Source of the DNA: Golubevia sp. BC0850
Taxonomy: Eukaryota; Basidiomycota; Exobasidiomycetes; Golubeviales; Golubeviaceae
Reading direction: 5' to 3'
DNA length: 64,000 nucleotides
NCBI GenBank assembly: GCA_012976225.1
Contig: JAAVVG010000047.1
Location: 1-64,000, forward strand
Shown: in pieces, positions 51,186-63,700 of the stretch
Numbering within the stretch: position 1 is the stretch's first letter
How the letters are laid out: each line of letters opens with the position of its first letter
Made by a program: the position numbers and the translations under genes
The notes under the pieces: generated by a model
Told to the model about the DNA's origin: nothing
The model's database searches: none
The model's input: only the letters and a program-made list of their open reading frames with translations

Positions 51186-54100
51186 TCATTGACTCCAAGA
51201 TCCTAAACCCAAAAGTAATTCAGCAGCATGTCTATCATTCTCTTGTTGATCTTGAGGTCCCATAGAAGACTTCGAAGGACTAGCTTTCGATTTGCTTTTC
51301 TTCTGAACGATTTCATCCAATTCCATATCCAGTTCGTCCGACTCATCGTCACTTCCGAAGAAGCCTGAGTCGTCCTTGAATTGACTTGATCTCTCTTGCG
51401 AGGAATTCTTGAAGAAGGAGGAGGAGCCAGATAGACTGGTTTGAGAAGAGCTGGTGTTGGAGATCAGGCTGTTAGCCCAATCGTCACTCATTTGACTGGA
51501 TTGAGAGCTTTCTGTTCTGGCAGCGGACTGGCGGCTGGAAGGAAGGCTGTATCTGCTGTGACTTTGAGGTCTAGCGAATCCGTCTAGAGAGCCATTGTTG
51601 GAGAAGGCAGCGTTGCTTGAAACCGAACGACGGGGAGGGTTGATGGCTAGCGAAGCGGGACCTGAGATACTGTTAGGTGGAAGCTGTCCATCGAGAGCCA
51701 TGTAGGTAGATCTAGATGGTCTTCCTAGAGGAGATCCAGTAGAGTAGGATTGAGATCTTGCTAAACCACCAAGACCAAGAGCTTTCGGTTTCTCCAATCC
51801 AGCGGCCTTGGTCGATGGTTTGGCGGCGACGACCTTCTTCTTTCCTTGACTAGTCTTATTCGGATGTTTGTCGTATTCGACGTACTCGGTGAATAGAGGC
51901 TTTCTGGGACGACCACGTTTGCCATGGAGGGGTTGAGATTGAGTCCTACCGAAAGAAGCTGATGATCGAGCTTTCACTTGAGGAGCTCTCATCGTCTCTG
52001 ATAGAGGCTGAAGAGAACGATCGTGAGCTGCAGCTACGTCCAGACTCGGGACGCTATGACGGAATGGTCGCTTGAGAGAAGCCGCTGATTGAACCGAGCG
52101 AGCATCCGACGACGGTGCTGGAGTTGAAGGTGAGCTTGGATTGTTGAGGTTGCTTCGAGTTAAGATTTCGGCTTCTTGTTGAGCACGAGCCTTGGCTGCT
52201 CTACGATTGGCTACCTTCCTCAGAGTCATCTCCTCATCCTCCTCTTCACCTTTGTCACCTCGAGGATCTCTTGGAGGAGAATCACCTTCACTGCTGCTCT
52301 GATTGCTGCTCTGCATCCTTTGCCAAAGTGGAGTTGAGGCGTTGAATTGAGATCTCTGCTTTGGAGATAGTGCTTGACGGCTAGAGGTAGCTGGCAGATG
52401 GACTGGAATCTGTGGAACTGACGAACCCTCCAGTCTGACCGACTCGTTCTCTTTCTCGTTCTTCCTCTGGAAAATGGCCCCAATACTTGCATGACCATCA
52501 GAGGTGACGAGCAAAGAGAAGTTCGTTCCGGTGGAGAAGCTCTTTTGAAGAAACCTGGCGGCTGGCTGTTGAGAAGGAGGTTGGGATGGACGACCGAGAG
52601 AACCAGCGATGGCTCGAGAGTTGACTTCTTGAGGCTTAGAAGAAGACGACTGAGATGAGAAAGCGGTGGATTGAAGCGCTTCTTTAACCAATCCATTGGG
52701 AGCTGAGTTAGAGGTTCGTTGGAGTTCGACTCGAGTTGTTGGTTGGAGACGAGGTCCTGAGAAGACGTCTTCGACGACGGTGGCCTCTTTGACCGTCCTG
52801 GTACCGGAGACCCCGATGTCAGATTGTTCAGCAGTTGCTCTCTTCCTCTTGGTCGATGACTGGCTGGTTGCTTCTGAAGGTCTAGAGGCGTTCGATTTGA
52901 TGGCAGCAGCGGCTGAGATCGGAGTCGACGATGACGGCGGAGCGAAGGTAGCTGCTCCCTCGCTGAAGAACTCTCCATCACTGAGGGATTCCTCTATCTT
53001 AGAGCCGTAGTCCGATGCCGATGATCCACCAGGAGGAGCTGGAGACAATTTGGCTTGACTAGCAGCATCTACACCGTAACGTTGGCTCCTCCTACGCTGC
53101 GTCATACGACGGTTGGCGAACCAAATCGCGACAGAACTGTTGAACAGGGGTTCAGGAAGTGAAATGGGATGTCAGAATGGAAGAGAGCATGGCATTAAAC
53201 CGATGAATCTTGATCTGCACGCCGCGTAGATGACCTCTGTTGCTCTTCCCTTCCCTTCTTCTGTCCGGCTGTTCCCCCTCAATCAGGTCCTAGCTTTTCT
53301 ACATACTCACTGAGGTGCCATTCCAATTCTCTCTCCAACTTCTTGTCTTTCCTTCGCATCAGGGTAAGGATTCTGCATGTATAAAGCAGTGAGAGCTTCA
53401 TTTTCAGCCTTGGTGGTAGTCCTACGTCTCTTGACCTCTGAAGCTGAGGTTTCGTTGTAGGTCTTGATTCCAGGAGTAACGTTGGGATTTCCATCCTTCA
53501 TCAGTTGCTTGGAAGAAGGCTGGGAAAGATCCTTTCCAGAGCTAGACGCGGAATCACTCTCGACTGAAGCACGCGAGGCTTGAGTTGTTGGACGTGGATC
53601 CGAGAAACCTACGAAGGGTGGTACGAATTCTGTGTGTTGATGTTGGTTTGGAAGAGACGAGGGGACAGTTGGGATGACCCTTTGTTGATTGATTGGAGTC
53701 GTGAAAGAACGAGCTTGAGGCGGAGGAGCTTGATGAGGGTGAAGTTGGAGGCCAGAGGAGGTAGGAGGTGAAGAAGCCAACGTAACCGTGGAGCTTCTTG
53801 AATGGGGGACTGAAGAGGATGGAGGATGCCATGGATTTGAATGAGGTGAAGAGTTCATCTGAATTGAAGAAGGAGGAGTTGGTAGAGGAAAGTAGTGAGA
53901 TGGAGGTGGTGGTGGATAGCTGTGAGTTTGGGAATAATGTTGCTGGAGCTGGAGCTGATGCTGGTAGAAAGCGACTTCGTGAGTTGAGTAAGAAGAGTTT
54001 GGAGTCATCATTGGGTTCATTTGAGGATAAGGATTGGATGGATAGTTGGAATGAGAAGCAGGATAGGAAGGGTTAGGGTTGGGATGGTGGAAGGGGAGAA

Positions 54101-54188
54101 CAGCATGGCTGGATGGAGCAGCTGACGAGTTGTCGTTACTGTTGCTGGCCCTTCTTAGTAAAGATGGTGTCTTTGGTTGATTAAGCAT
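51186..54188 (-). CDS. Homeodomain transcription factor
   Basis: A probable nuclear DNA-binding regulator. Two exons, 53311-54188 and 51186-53136, join in phase inside the homeodomain for 942 residues. The first about 250 residues are Pro/Ser/His/Gln/Tyr-rich. The homeodomain spans about 253-312: KRRRTTTKAENEALTALYM, PYPDAKERQEVGERIGM, then VAIWFANRRMTQRRR. Aligned on W48, it has the standard 60-residue spacing (no TALE insertion), with Leu16, Tyr20, Tyr25, Ile47, Phe49, Asn51 and Arg53 in place. Residue 50, which sets base preference, is alanine. The remaining about 630 residues are Ser-rich and disordered, with an AT-hook-like HGKRGRPRKP and an acidic stretch near the end. The target genes cannot be told from the sequence. 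Confidence 0.88.
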
Positions 54189-54725
54189 ATTGAAGATACG
54201 ACTAAGCTGTTTAGTTAAGGTGAAAGGCTTGTTAAGGGGAGGGGGAGGAAAGAGGCTGCTTCTGCTTGGCTCTTGCTGCTGCTGGATTGGATTGGAATGG
54301 ATGAACTTGGAATGCCTTGAAGGAGTTTAAAGAAGTGATAGCGAGAATGAAAATCCAAAGATTAAATCCAAACTGACTTCTAAACCTCCAAAGCCTCTTT
54401 TCTCAAAGTTGAGGTAGAAGTTTAGGAAAGGGGGAGATGTCTTACACTACTCTCGCGTGTTGTGAGGTGAAATACGCGTCATAAATCTAAAAGCGTGCTT
54501 GAACGAGAGTTCTTCTTTAACATACTTCTCTTCCTAATGAAGACGCTTTCTTTCTCGATTGGGGAAAGACACGTCAGACACCAAGATTTCGAGAGAACAG
54601 AATACGTTTGCTGGACATGAGAGAAGATGACAAAAACAAAGGTTGTGCAGATTGGTATGGATCTCCCTTCCAATCCCTAAATACCCATCAAAACTGGATC
54701 AAAATTATGGAGTACATATCACAGC
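54189..54725. other. Intergenic region
   Basis: This is upstream DNA of the homeodomain gene (-) and downstream of the AAAP transporter (-). It holds purine-rich sequence and no supported gene. Confidence 0.55.
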
Positions 54726-55235
54726 TTAAGGGTTAGCGCAAGAGAAGGGATGAGAGAAGGTACCAGCGTTGTAGCCCTCTTGGATTGCGCTTCCTGCAGC
54801 GTACAATCCCAAACCCATTATTCCCGCACTACAGATGATGACTGTAGAGATAGAGAGCAGATAGAAGAGAGTTGAGAAACTCGAGGTAAGAAGCGGTTTA
54901 CTCATGAAAAATTGCATCCCATTTCGATACTCACTGGTAAGATTGACCACCGCTAGAGCGATCTTGGTCTTTGACGCGAACCAACCACCACGACCAGAAG
55001 TCCTGTGAGATAGAAGAGATATAGTGAACAGATTAGGATTGGCGCACACTCGTAGAGTTCGACTCGGAAGGGGGAGAGAGCGATACCCACCATGTGAGAA
55101 CTGCAGAATTCTTTTCTGTATTCATTTGGAACCTGACAGGAAGAGAGACAGAAATGAAAACAAGGAACAGGAACAGGTGAAATGGAGATAGATCGAAACA
55201 AAAGGAGGGAGGGGGGGAGAAGGGGGGTCAGAGTC

Positions 55236-55274
<39 letters not shown>

Positions 55275-55975
55275 CTCTACGAAGCAAGCTACTCACCAGA
55301 TAATTCCAGAGAATCCGTATGTGAACCACACCGTCGCTACGCTTGAAATGATTGAGAGCAATTGGTTGAAGAATGGAATGAGTTGACTGATTATAAAGGC
55401 CGCGACCCATACAGCTGACATGATTCCGACCCAAATAGCCCAAGCAGACATGCTAGCACTGGTAAGAGTTTCGGTTCCACGATACATCTGAAGCGGAAAA
55501 TGAGTGGATGAGGGTTAGCGCCTCAAGTTGGATCTGAATTTAACGTTTTTTCCTGCCTGATACTCACCTGAAGCCAAACATACTTTCCAGCGACTAGAGA
55601 AGCGACGACTCCAGCCACGATGATTGAAATGAGAGCGATGGAGTAGGAAGCGATTCTGACAGCAGAGGCCACTCCAGTTAGAGCAGGCGAAGTAACGTAC
55701 TGAGTGAAAGGAAAGAAGAGAGAAGTTCAAGCTCAGCGTGGCATTTCCCTGGTCTCCATCGATCGAAGGAAGGAAGAAGTAACTCACTTGACCGGAGAAG
55801 CTGTAAACAGTAGCACCAACTAGAATGTAGAAGACTGTTGCTAGGATCTGAACGAGAGCGAGACTCTTGGTGAAGTTTCTTGGGTCTTTGGTCTCGCTGA
55901 TGAAAGAGAACAAGGCTGCGTGTCCTCCCTGGATTTAGAAGGGGATTGGAAGTGTCAGCAAGCGTCTCGAAACTA

Positions 55976-56046
<71 letters not shown>

Positions 56047-57494
56047 AGCTCACATATCCGAAAATGATGTTCGTCAACGCATTGATAACATCTATGAGCT
56101 CACTATGCTTAGAAGCGTGCCATTCGACTGGACCTAAAGACTTCCCAGTAGCAGCCTGAAGGGTCTCGAGAGATTGAGTTCCAGAAGCTACGATTGTGAT
56201 CAAGCAAGCAATAATGATACTGCTTACTGAGACGAAAGAGATCCAAGAGATCTTTTCGAAAGTCCTAGGAATGGATAGAAGCAAGGACACGATCGTGATG
56301 ATGGCAGCGTAGGCGATAGAGCAGATTTTGTAGTCCGAGATATTGGAAAGAGCGATCCCACCAGATAGAGAATGAGAAGCAGCAACTAGGGTTACTTTCA
56401 GCATTAGCAGTCCTCCAATGAAGATACCTCCTGGCCTTCCACCAATGACACGTCCTGTTGGAAGGGAAGCGAGAATGTCAGTTCTTTACTTGGCTCGCTT
56501 CTATCTCGATTTCAAATCGATTTTCCTAAACACTCACCTGCATCACCAAAGTTCATGACTCCAGGGTGATTCACCTTGAACTGAATCAAGACGTATCCAG
56601 TGTACCAAGAAGCTGCAGCGAGAACCAGAACCAAGATAATTCCAACTGCCATTCCAAGTCGATTGAAGACAGATGGGAATGACAACACTCCTAAAGCAAT
56701 CGTTTCGGCAGCTAATTGAGTGAGATTTCAATTAAGGAGAAACAAAGAAGGTGAGAGTCGGTTCTGGGTGAGAAGAGTGAGTTCGGAGAGGCTGAAAAGG
56801 TCGCTCAAACACCTTTGAACTAACCTAGTAAAAGACCTCCCTTAATCCATCCCATGTTTCTGTAGTTGATTCTAGTTTCTGGAAGATTTGGGAAGGAAAA
56901 GTAGAAAGGCAGAGGAAAAGAGGTGGAGTACCAAGAGAATGAGATTGAGCTTCAGTATCCAGCACTTCTGACTTGTTCCCCATAATTTCGAGAGTGGAGA
57001 TTGGATTGGGTTGAGATTAAGTTCTTTCTGTCTAGCGCCTTGCTTGCATCGGAGGAGCATCTGAAGCACCACAGGGGCAGCATGCGGAGCTACCTTCTCA
57101 CTTCAGGAGCATATGCTCACATCTACCATCCCGTCATTAAACAGTCCAGAAAACTTGACTAATCAGATCACACTCTCCCATTGAGCTCCGACTTCAATAC
57201 CGACCCATTTCACACTTAATTCGCAGCCTTCCACTTTTTCAAACTCTATCCAGCTACCTCCCAAACCAATTCCACAGCGCCCTTTTTCACCCATGTCTCC
57301 CAAAGACAGGCGAATCTTTACTCACCATCATTCTCATCAACAACGAAAGCGTCAACAGCTACCTGATTTGGATCTTTCTCATTCATTACCACCCGATCAT
57401 TCTGTCCCACGATGTCCATTCCACCTTTCTCTCCCTCGACATGTCTAGCTTTCTCCATCTCTGAGGAACTCTGACTTTCTTTTCTGTCCAGCAT
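54726..57494 (-). CDS. Amino-acid/auxin permease family (AAAP) amino-acid transporter
   Basis: A membrane transporter that moves amino acids, probably with protons; it resembles fungal neutral amino-acid permeases of the MTR type. Eleven exons: 57326-57494, 56932-56967, 56825-56878, 56538-56711, 56054-56454, 55788-55928, 55568-55699, 55297-55487, 55091-55132, 54935-55002, 54726-54841. They close exactly to 507 residues. The soluble N-terminus is acidic. The first membrane segments are GGLLLAAETIALGVLSFPSV (typical AAAP opening) and VGIILVLVLAAASWYTGYVL. Later blocks include GGRPGGIFIGGLLM, IIFGYGGHAALFSFISE (family signature) and FTKSLALVQILATVFYILVG. About eleven segments are visible. The junction between exons 1 and 2 was placed by phase; a shorter form starting at an ATG near 56985 is an alternative. 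Confidence 0.83.
55237..55271. repeat. (TC)n microsatellite in an AAAP intron
   Basis: About seventeen TC dinucleotides lie in the intron 55133-55296. Because the gene is on the minus strand, the transcript carries GA repeats. Confidence 0.95.
55982..56042. repeat. (CT)n microsatellite in an AAAP intron
   Basis: About thirty uninterrupted CT dinucleotides occupy roughly half of the intron 55929-56053, only 11 bases from its donor. The transcript strand reads GA repeats. Confidence 0.95.
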
Positions 57495-58089
57495 GCTTGT
57501 TTCTTTGAAGATCGAGGTTTGAAATGTGAGGATTGGATTGGAAAGAAGGGAAGAAGAAAAGAAGCAGAAAGAAAAAAAAAGCAGAAAGTTGCTTATCGCA
57601 GTGGATCTGCTGATGCGGAATGAATGACCTTGCCCTGGAACCAGTTGGCCGGAGTCAGAGAGGGAAAAAGTGAAGAAGATCTTGTGACCAAACCCATGAA
57701 ATTCAATAAGGCTAAGAGATAAGAGAGAGACCACGGAGTAAATCCAAGTGCACGCCGTCTGAACCGATGGCTGACACGGAGATAAAATGCGAAACCGAAG
57801 GCGCCACCGAAGAGAGTGGCGTTTCGCGTTGGAGAGAGATTCGAGAAGTCTGAATACACTCATGAGTCAGTCCTAACTCTCCCCCTCAGCTTTCTGCTCA
57901 AGAGATGCTCATCCAATCGAAGTTTCTCGTGTTCCCCCTCCTACTCTTCAAGAAGACCAACTTCTTTGTTCCTTCCATAGAGACTCTTCAAGTAGATCGG
58001 ATCACTTCTATTCTATAATTCTATTCATTTCGAAGTACGAGCACAGGAATCACTTTCCCCTTCTCCGGACTCGTCCAACATGCAAAGAT
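57495..58089. other. Intergenic region
   Basis: This is the upstream region of the AAAP transporter and the 3' flank of the short-chain dehydrogenase, both on the minus strand. No gene is seen. Confidence 0.55.
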
Positions 58090-58992
58090 CTACCAAGGGA
58101 AAATCCCTCCCTCACAAATAAAGATCCCGGTTTTGCCATCTTTGTCCAGCGCAGCTTTTCCGATGATTTCAGCTCCAGATTGAGGGGTGTTTGTACCAGT
58201 GTTTCCATTCATCTCGGTGGCACAGTATCCAGGAGTGACGACGACGACTCTCATGTCTGGCAGCGTCTTGGAATAATAGGCTGAAATTCCGTTCAGAGCG
58301 GATTTGCTTGAGCTGTAGGCAAGAGCGTCGACGATACTGAAAGGTGAATCTGGATTGAGTCTATCAGTCACTGATCCTAGCTCACTTCCGACATTGATGA
58401 TGCTGGCCCTTTGCGTAGAGGTTCTGAGGATGACGAAGGAGGTGTCAAGCGACAGAGGACGTCAGTGGTTGTGTTTGGGTGTTCAGGGTTCCCTCGGAGA
58501 GATAGACTCACTTCAGAGCTGGAATGAAAGCCTCAGTGAGAGCAGTGACACCAAAAACGTTGACTTTGTAGGTTTGCTCCATGAGATCTTTTTTGTTGGA
58601 TTCGTCAGACTCTGGGACTGTAGAGAGCTCAGGCAAAGGAGGTAGGGAGGAAGAGAAATGAGTCGTGTTGACTCAGAAAGATCGGTAACTCGCTTCTCAG
58701 CTGACAACTTACAATAGACTCCAGCGTTGTTTACCAGAATATCTAAGGTCTTCAGATCGTCTAAAGCCGCAGCTTTCTTGACACTCTCGTCATCGGTGAC
58801 ATCGAGCTGAACGACTTTGACTTGAGAAGTTTCGTGGTTCTCTGGATTGCTTCTGAGCTTCTTTGCAGCTTCTTCACCTTTGTCGACAGATCTTGAGCCT
58901 AGAAAGATTTGATTGTTTGGGAATTGGAGAAGGTATTCTACCAGGTAGAAACCTAGACCTTGATTGGCGCCTGAGATGAGAATTCTTGACAT
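58090..58992 (-). CDS. Short-chain dehydrogenase/reductase (SDR)
   Basis: An NAD(P)-dependent oxidoreductase with unknown substrate. Three exons (58713-58992, 58512-58617, 58090-58423) close in frame to 239 residues, typical for classical SDRs. The cofactor motif GANQGLG is near residue 8, then LDVTDD, NNAGVY, and the active site with Tyr about 165 and Lys about 169 in YSSSK. A serine upstream (GSELG) is in the usual area. PGYCATEMNGNTG follows as in SDRs related to C-factor or carbonyl-reductase-like enzymes. It is very short after the active site and ends GGIFPW, so it is a compact cytosolic enzyme. Confidence 0.88.
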
Positions 58993-59393
58993 ACTTGACA
59001 GAAGGGTTTCTTGAGGGATATGGCTGTGTCAGGAGACTTCCAGTAAATTTGGCGTTTTGAATGAAGAGATGGGGGGAGGAAAGTCTCTATCGATATTCCC
59101 CCTTTTGTATGCAGCCTCGGCGTTCATTTCGTAACGGGTGACGCTCAAACTTTAAGCACGATAAGGGGATTGGGCAGAACACTCAATCCATCCTCCAATC
59201 AAATCTTCATTTGATAAAGAGCGTTGTTCTTCACATCATATCACGTTGAAGTAAAGGTAAAGGGAGGTGGCAGATTGGCTCCAGCCAGCTCGCATCCTCA
59301 TGCACTCATACGGTCATGCTCATGGCAATATGGCAAAGGCACGAGGTCATTCCTGCTTCTTCTCTTACAACTCAACTCCATCAACCCAATACG
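58993..59393. other. Divergent intergenic region
   Basis: This separates the SDR (-) from the small secreted-like gene (+). Several upstream ATGs are present near 59299-59330, but I prefer 59394 for the coding start. Confidence 0.5.
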
Positions 59394-59780
59394 ATGATCT
59401 TACACCCAAAGACACTCTTCGGTCTACCAATCCTAGCAACTTCTCTATTCATCAAGCCCTCAACAGCTCTCTCAGCAGCTCAAGAATATGAAAGACGAAT
59501 GCCCAAGATGATCCCACTCTCTCATTCGGCTCATCCCGACTCCAGAAAAGAAGCTTCAGATTTCTTAGATTCAGCAGAAAGTGACACTTACGTTAAGGGC
59601 GATTACACGGAAACTGAGTTTATCATCAAGATCATGGACGAGCAAGATGTAGTCAGAAGGGAAAAGTCATTTCCCATCAATGCTGATGAGATTGAGGAGA
59701 TCTTGAAGAATGAACAGGAATGGGTGGAATATACGAAAGGACATCCTGATAACGTTTGTGTTCATAAGGAGGATTTGTAG
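59394..59780 (+). CDS. Small protein with N-terminal signal-like segment, unknown function
   Basis: A single-exon frame of 128 residues; the family is not recognised. From the ATG at 59394 the first about 28 residues (ILHPKTLFGLPILATSLFI) look like a signal peptide with a possible cleavage after ALSA. The rest is acidic and soluble-looking (ETEFIIKIMDEQDVVRRE, PINADEIEEILKNEQEW) and has one cysteine. In-frame ATGs further upstream would add a stretch that hides the signal. A GTGAGT follows directly after the stop codon, so an intron in the 3' untranslated region or a different C-terminus is possible. It could be a small secreted protein or an organelle-targeted one. Confidence 0.45.
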   Translation: MILHPKTLFGLPILATSLFIKPSTALSAAQEYERRMPKMIPLSHSAHPDSRKEASDFLDSAESDTYVKGDYTETEFIIKIMDEQDVVRREKSFPINADEIEEILKNEQEWVEYTKGHPDNVCVHKEDL

Positions 59781-60796
59781 GTGAGTGAAAGGTTTAGATT
59801 GGATCGACTTGGACGATTGAGTATTATTAAGTCGTGACTGACGAAGTTTCGGTACTTTGCTCAATCTCTCTTCTCTCTCTACTGACATGATGCTAGATGT
59901 TTGAAGTGAGAGAATTTTCAAAGTTCATTGATCATCACCGACAAGTCAGACCTCTTTGGTCTGGCCTTGCCGATCTATCGAGTGAGAAGACAAGCAGTTA
60001 TGCCATGAGAGAAGGCAGAGCGTTTCTTCTGTGAAACATCTCGACACTCATCTCGGAACTGTGAGTGAAGACTCACAAACTTGATGAAACGATCTCTTTT
60101 GAACAAGGTTGGGGAACGCTTTGCAAAACTTCGGACCAGGGAACGACAGCGACTACTCCGGGGAAGCTTTGGCAAATCTTTACTAGGTTGCCTGAATCTT
60201 GAATCTATCAGGGGACTTCAAGAGGTATTTCAAACCTTCAAGATTATTCCTGTAGGATCGGGAGGCTGGGAGAGTGGGAGCAATGGAGGAAAACGTCGAC
60301 AATTGAGAATGAATCGACAGCCAAGCTTGCTCAATATTCCGGAATCTCACTTTAGTTTCAAATGGCACTGTGCTCCTACTTAACCTCCACCTCTTCTCAT
60401 TAGTGACAAGTAAAGCTGACACACGCGTGAGAGACCAAAACGGAAGGGTGATAGACTAAAGAGCTTCGAATATAGGCCAAGAGAGCAAGCTGCGCCTCTC
60501 ATCCCCTCGATTTTCTAACTGTCATCTCTTTAGATTTGATCTCCATCTTCTGAGTGGTGACTCTCAGGAGACGTTCTGCCATTTGACGGGTCGTGAGCAG
60601 CCAGCTCTTGTACAGCCCTCATCACGACTCGACTGTGGGCTGTGGTGGGTCGATGCACTCGACACTCAGAACCACAAAGCCATCGAAGACTGATAAGGAC
60701 CATCAGCTGTATCATTCCCCGTCAATCATCATTCAGAAGCATACAGTCAAGGTCAAAGGTAGCTGTCAGCTGTAAAGGGCGATAGCTGATCATATC
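59781..60796. other. Intergenic region upstream of the cap methyltransferase gene
   Basis: About 1 kb without a supported gene. Short frames on both strands lack family features. It should hold the promoter and leader of the cap methyltransferase gene. Confidence 0.5.
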
Positions 60797-63700
60797 ATGC
60801 CATACGATCCAGTCAGAGATTCAGATTCACCTTCAACTTCTCCAACAATCTCAAGAGCTTCAATCTCGAATTCGAATAGTCAGAGCTACCAATCTCAGCC
60901 TCAACCTTATAGGGATAGGGATAGGGATAGGGAGAGGGAGAGGGAAAGGGAAAGGAAACCTTCGATTCACAATCTTCTGAATAGCAGTAGCAGCCAAGAA
61001 GTGAATGAGAGAAGGACTCCAACTTCACCTCCAGTTAGTAGATCTCCTTCTTTCAATTTAAAGAGTTTACTGAACGGAGATGATTCAAGGGAAAGGGATA
61101 AAGATAGAGAAAGAGAAAGAGAAAGAGAAAGAGAGAAAGATAGAAGGGATAGCGATGGTAGCATGGCAAGTCAAGATCCTAACTCGATTAGAAGACCTTC
61201 CTCTTCGTCTTCTACTCCTTCTCATGGTCATCTCAATGGCTATGGCCATCAACCTTCTCCAATCATGAATTCAACTTCTTGTTCACCGCATTCTCATCCC
61301 AGAGCTCTACCAGGAATGTCGTTGGACATGTTATCCAATCCATCTCCATCTCATCCTTCCTCAAGACCTACTTCCTCTTCTGGTCCCCCAGCTCCTCCTC
61401 AATTGGAAAGGACTAGATCCTTCTCAAACTCAAACCCACATCCAGCTCCGAGTTTGTCGTCTTCGACTTCCTTTACACATCCAATGCATCCACCTTTAGC
61501 TCCTCCTCTACCCTCACCAAGATCAAGTTCTGGTCCTTCAAGTCTTGTCAATCCATCTTCCACTTCCTCTTCTTCCTCTCATCGAACTATCATATCTCCT
61601 ACAAATAGTTTCCCTCCAAATCTGAATCATTACAATCAGAATCAAAGTCAGAACTCCTTTCAATCCCCACCAGTTCTACCTCCTCCATCTCCCTCAAGTT
61701 TCATTTCTCAAGTTTCACCTTCTTATCCTTCAAGTCAAATTCCAAATTCAGCTTCAACTTCATCTAGTTACTTCCCTGAAACTTCAAGACCTAGAAGTAG
61801 TTCTGGAAATGATCCTAGGGGAGGTAGAGGTAGACCTGATCTAAACGTCCAAACTCAACTTCCAAGCTCTTATCAACCTCATGCCAACTCTTATTCTCAT
61901 CAAAGTCCAACTGCATCTTCCGTTTCCAATTCAAATCGGTCTCCTTTATTTCCTCCGACTGCTATCACTCCTGGTGGACCTCAAACTCCATACGGTTATG
62001 AAGACCTTCAGGATTCTAGAAGGAGAAGTAGTGTTCAATTTGAATCTCATCCACACGGCATGGTGGCTACCACTCCTGGTGGTATGATTACCGGTGGAGA
62101 TAGAACTCCGGGCTCTTCAAGAGATTCTATAAATGGGATTATTCCACCTCCTTTGCCTTATGTGGGTGGGATGGGTAGGAACTCTCCAACTGAGGAGAGA
62201 GGGAATGGAAGGGAATTAGAGAATCTGAATCAAGGAGAAAGAAGGAAAGAGGTTTCGGAGAATGGGAATGGGGCTAAGAAGGTTACGAAAGGAAGGGAAA
62301 AGAAAACGGAGAAAGTAGAGGAGAACGGGAATGAGGGGGCTCTTACTCACCCTGTGAAGGGTAAATCTGGTAGAGGAAGGGGGAGACCCAAGAAAGAAGT
62401 TCTGAAGAAGGAGGAGGAAGAGAGGAAGAAAGAAGAAGGTGTTAAAGAGGGAGGTCCGAATGGGGTTCAAGAGGGTGATGAGGAATCGATGGAATTAAAT
62501 CCGAACACTTCGTCTTCCTCCTTGAAGTCTCCAATGCAAGTGAATCAAGATCAAAGCCAAGTACCAAATCAAAATGAGGAACGAGGAGGGAATCTAACCT
62601 CAACTTCAACTTCAAGCTCAACAACTACGAATTCCAAAGTTCAGAACTGTGAACCCATGGAGGTAGATCCTCATCGAACGACTATCACTGATGCCGAGGA
62701 CCCTAATGAAAACCCCCAAATCAGCTCTTCTACTCAAAGCACTGCCGATTCAGGTTCGAATCCGCCACCTTCAACTTCAACTTCGACTTCGACAACAACA
62801 GCTCCTATCATCTCAGAAACTTCAACTTCAAGTGGCAGTAAAGGGAAGACGAAAATGATAGAGATGGATCTTTCCCAGGCTCCTGAAGCTTTGAACAAGA
62901 AGAAAGGCAAAGGAGCTGCAGCTCGAGGAAGGACAGGATCGATCTTCGCGAGTGCGAAAGCGGAGAAGAAAGAAACTGAGGCGAGAGATTCAAAAGAAGG
63001 GAATGAAGATGGAGCGGGTAATGGTAAGGAACATCGAGAGAAGAAGAGAATCAAGAGGAATGATTCAGTCAGTTCTAATATGGATGGAGAGAAAGAGATG
63101 TCGATCGATTCCAATCAGTCTCAAGATTTGAGGAGATCTTCCTCTACTTCGATTTCTGGACTTCCGCCCAATCCCAATCTACCAGCAAATCCAACTCTAA
63201 CAACAAATCCAGCTCAAGCTTCAAGAGGGAAAAGACCTTCAGTCTCTGTCAAGCATCATCCTTTGCCTGCCAAACCGTCTACTCCAATTCCGAATCCAAA
63301 TTCTGGTTCAAGTCTCCTTCCAGTCAACTCTCAGATTCAGAACCCTTCGGATTCGTTTGTTAATCATGATAGGAACAGTCATTCTCAGTCGAAACGCTAC
63401 CAGCCAAAACGATCGTTATCGAACTCAAATCCTCCTCAAAATTATCAGAATCGATCTTCTTCCTCGATGAACGTGCCGATTTCGTTTGAAGAAGTCAGAG
63501 CATTGGCTCATAGTTCTAAGAATATCCTGAGAAGGAATTGGGAACAGGAGTGGGGTTCAAGATGGAATGAAGGTGGTAGGAATCAAGGATTGGAGAGTTG
63601 TTGGAGAGGGGATAAGGAGCTTGGTGGAAGCGGAGGAACAAATGGTACAGCTGAGAAGCATGATCCGAACTTCCATAGAGGAGGTATAGTCTTAGATTAC

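Noticed and set aside
60890-60950. GATAGG/GAGAGG repeats resembling telomere-like sequence
   Set aside because: They read as Arg-Asp and Arg-Glu codons within the open frame of the cap methyltransferase gene, and the unit is not TTAGGG.
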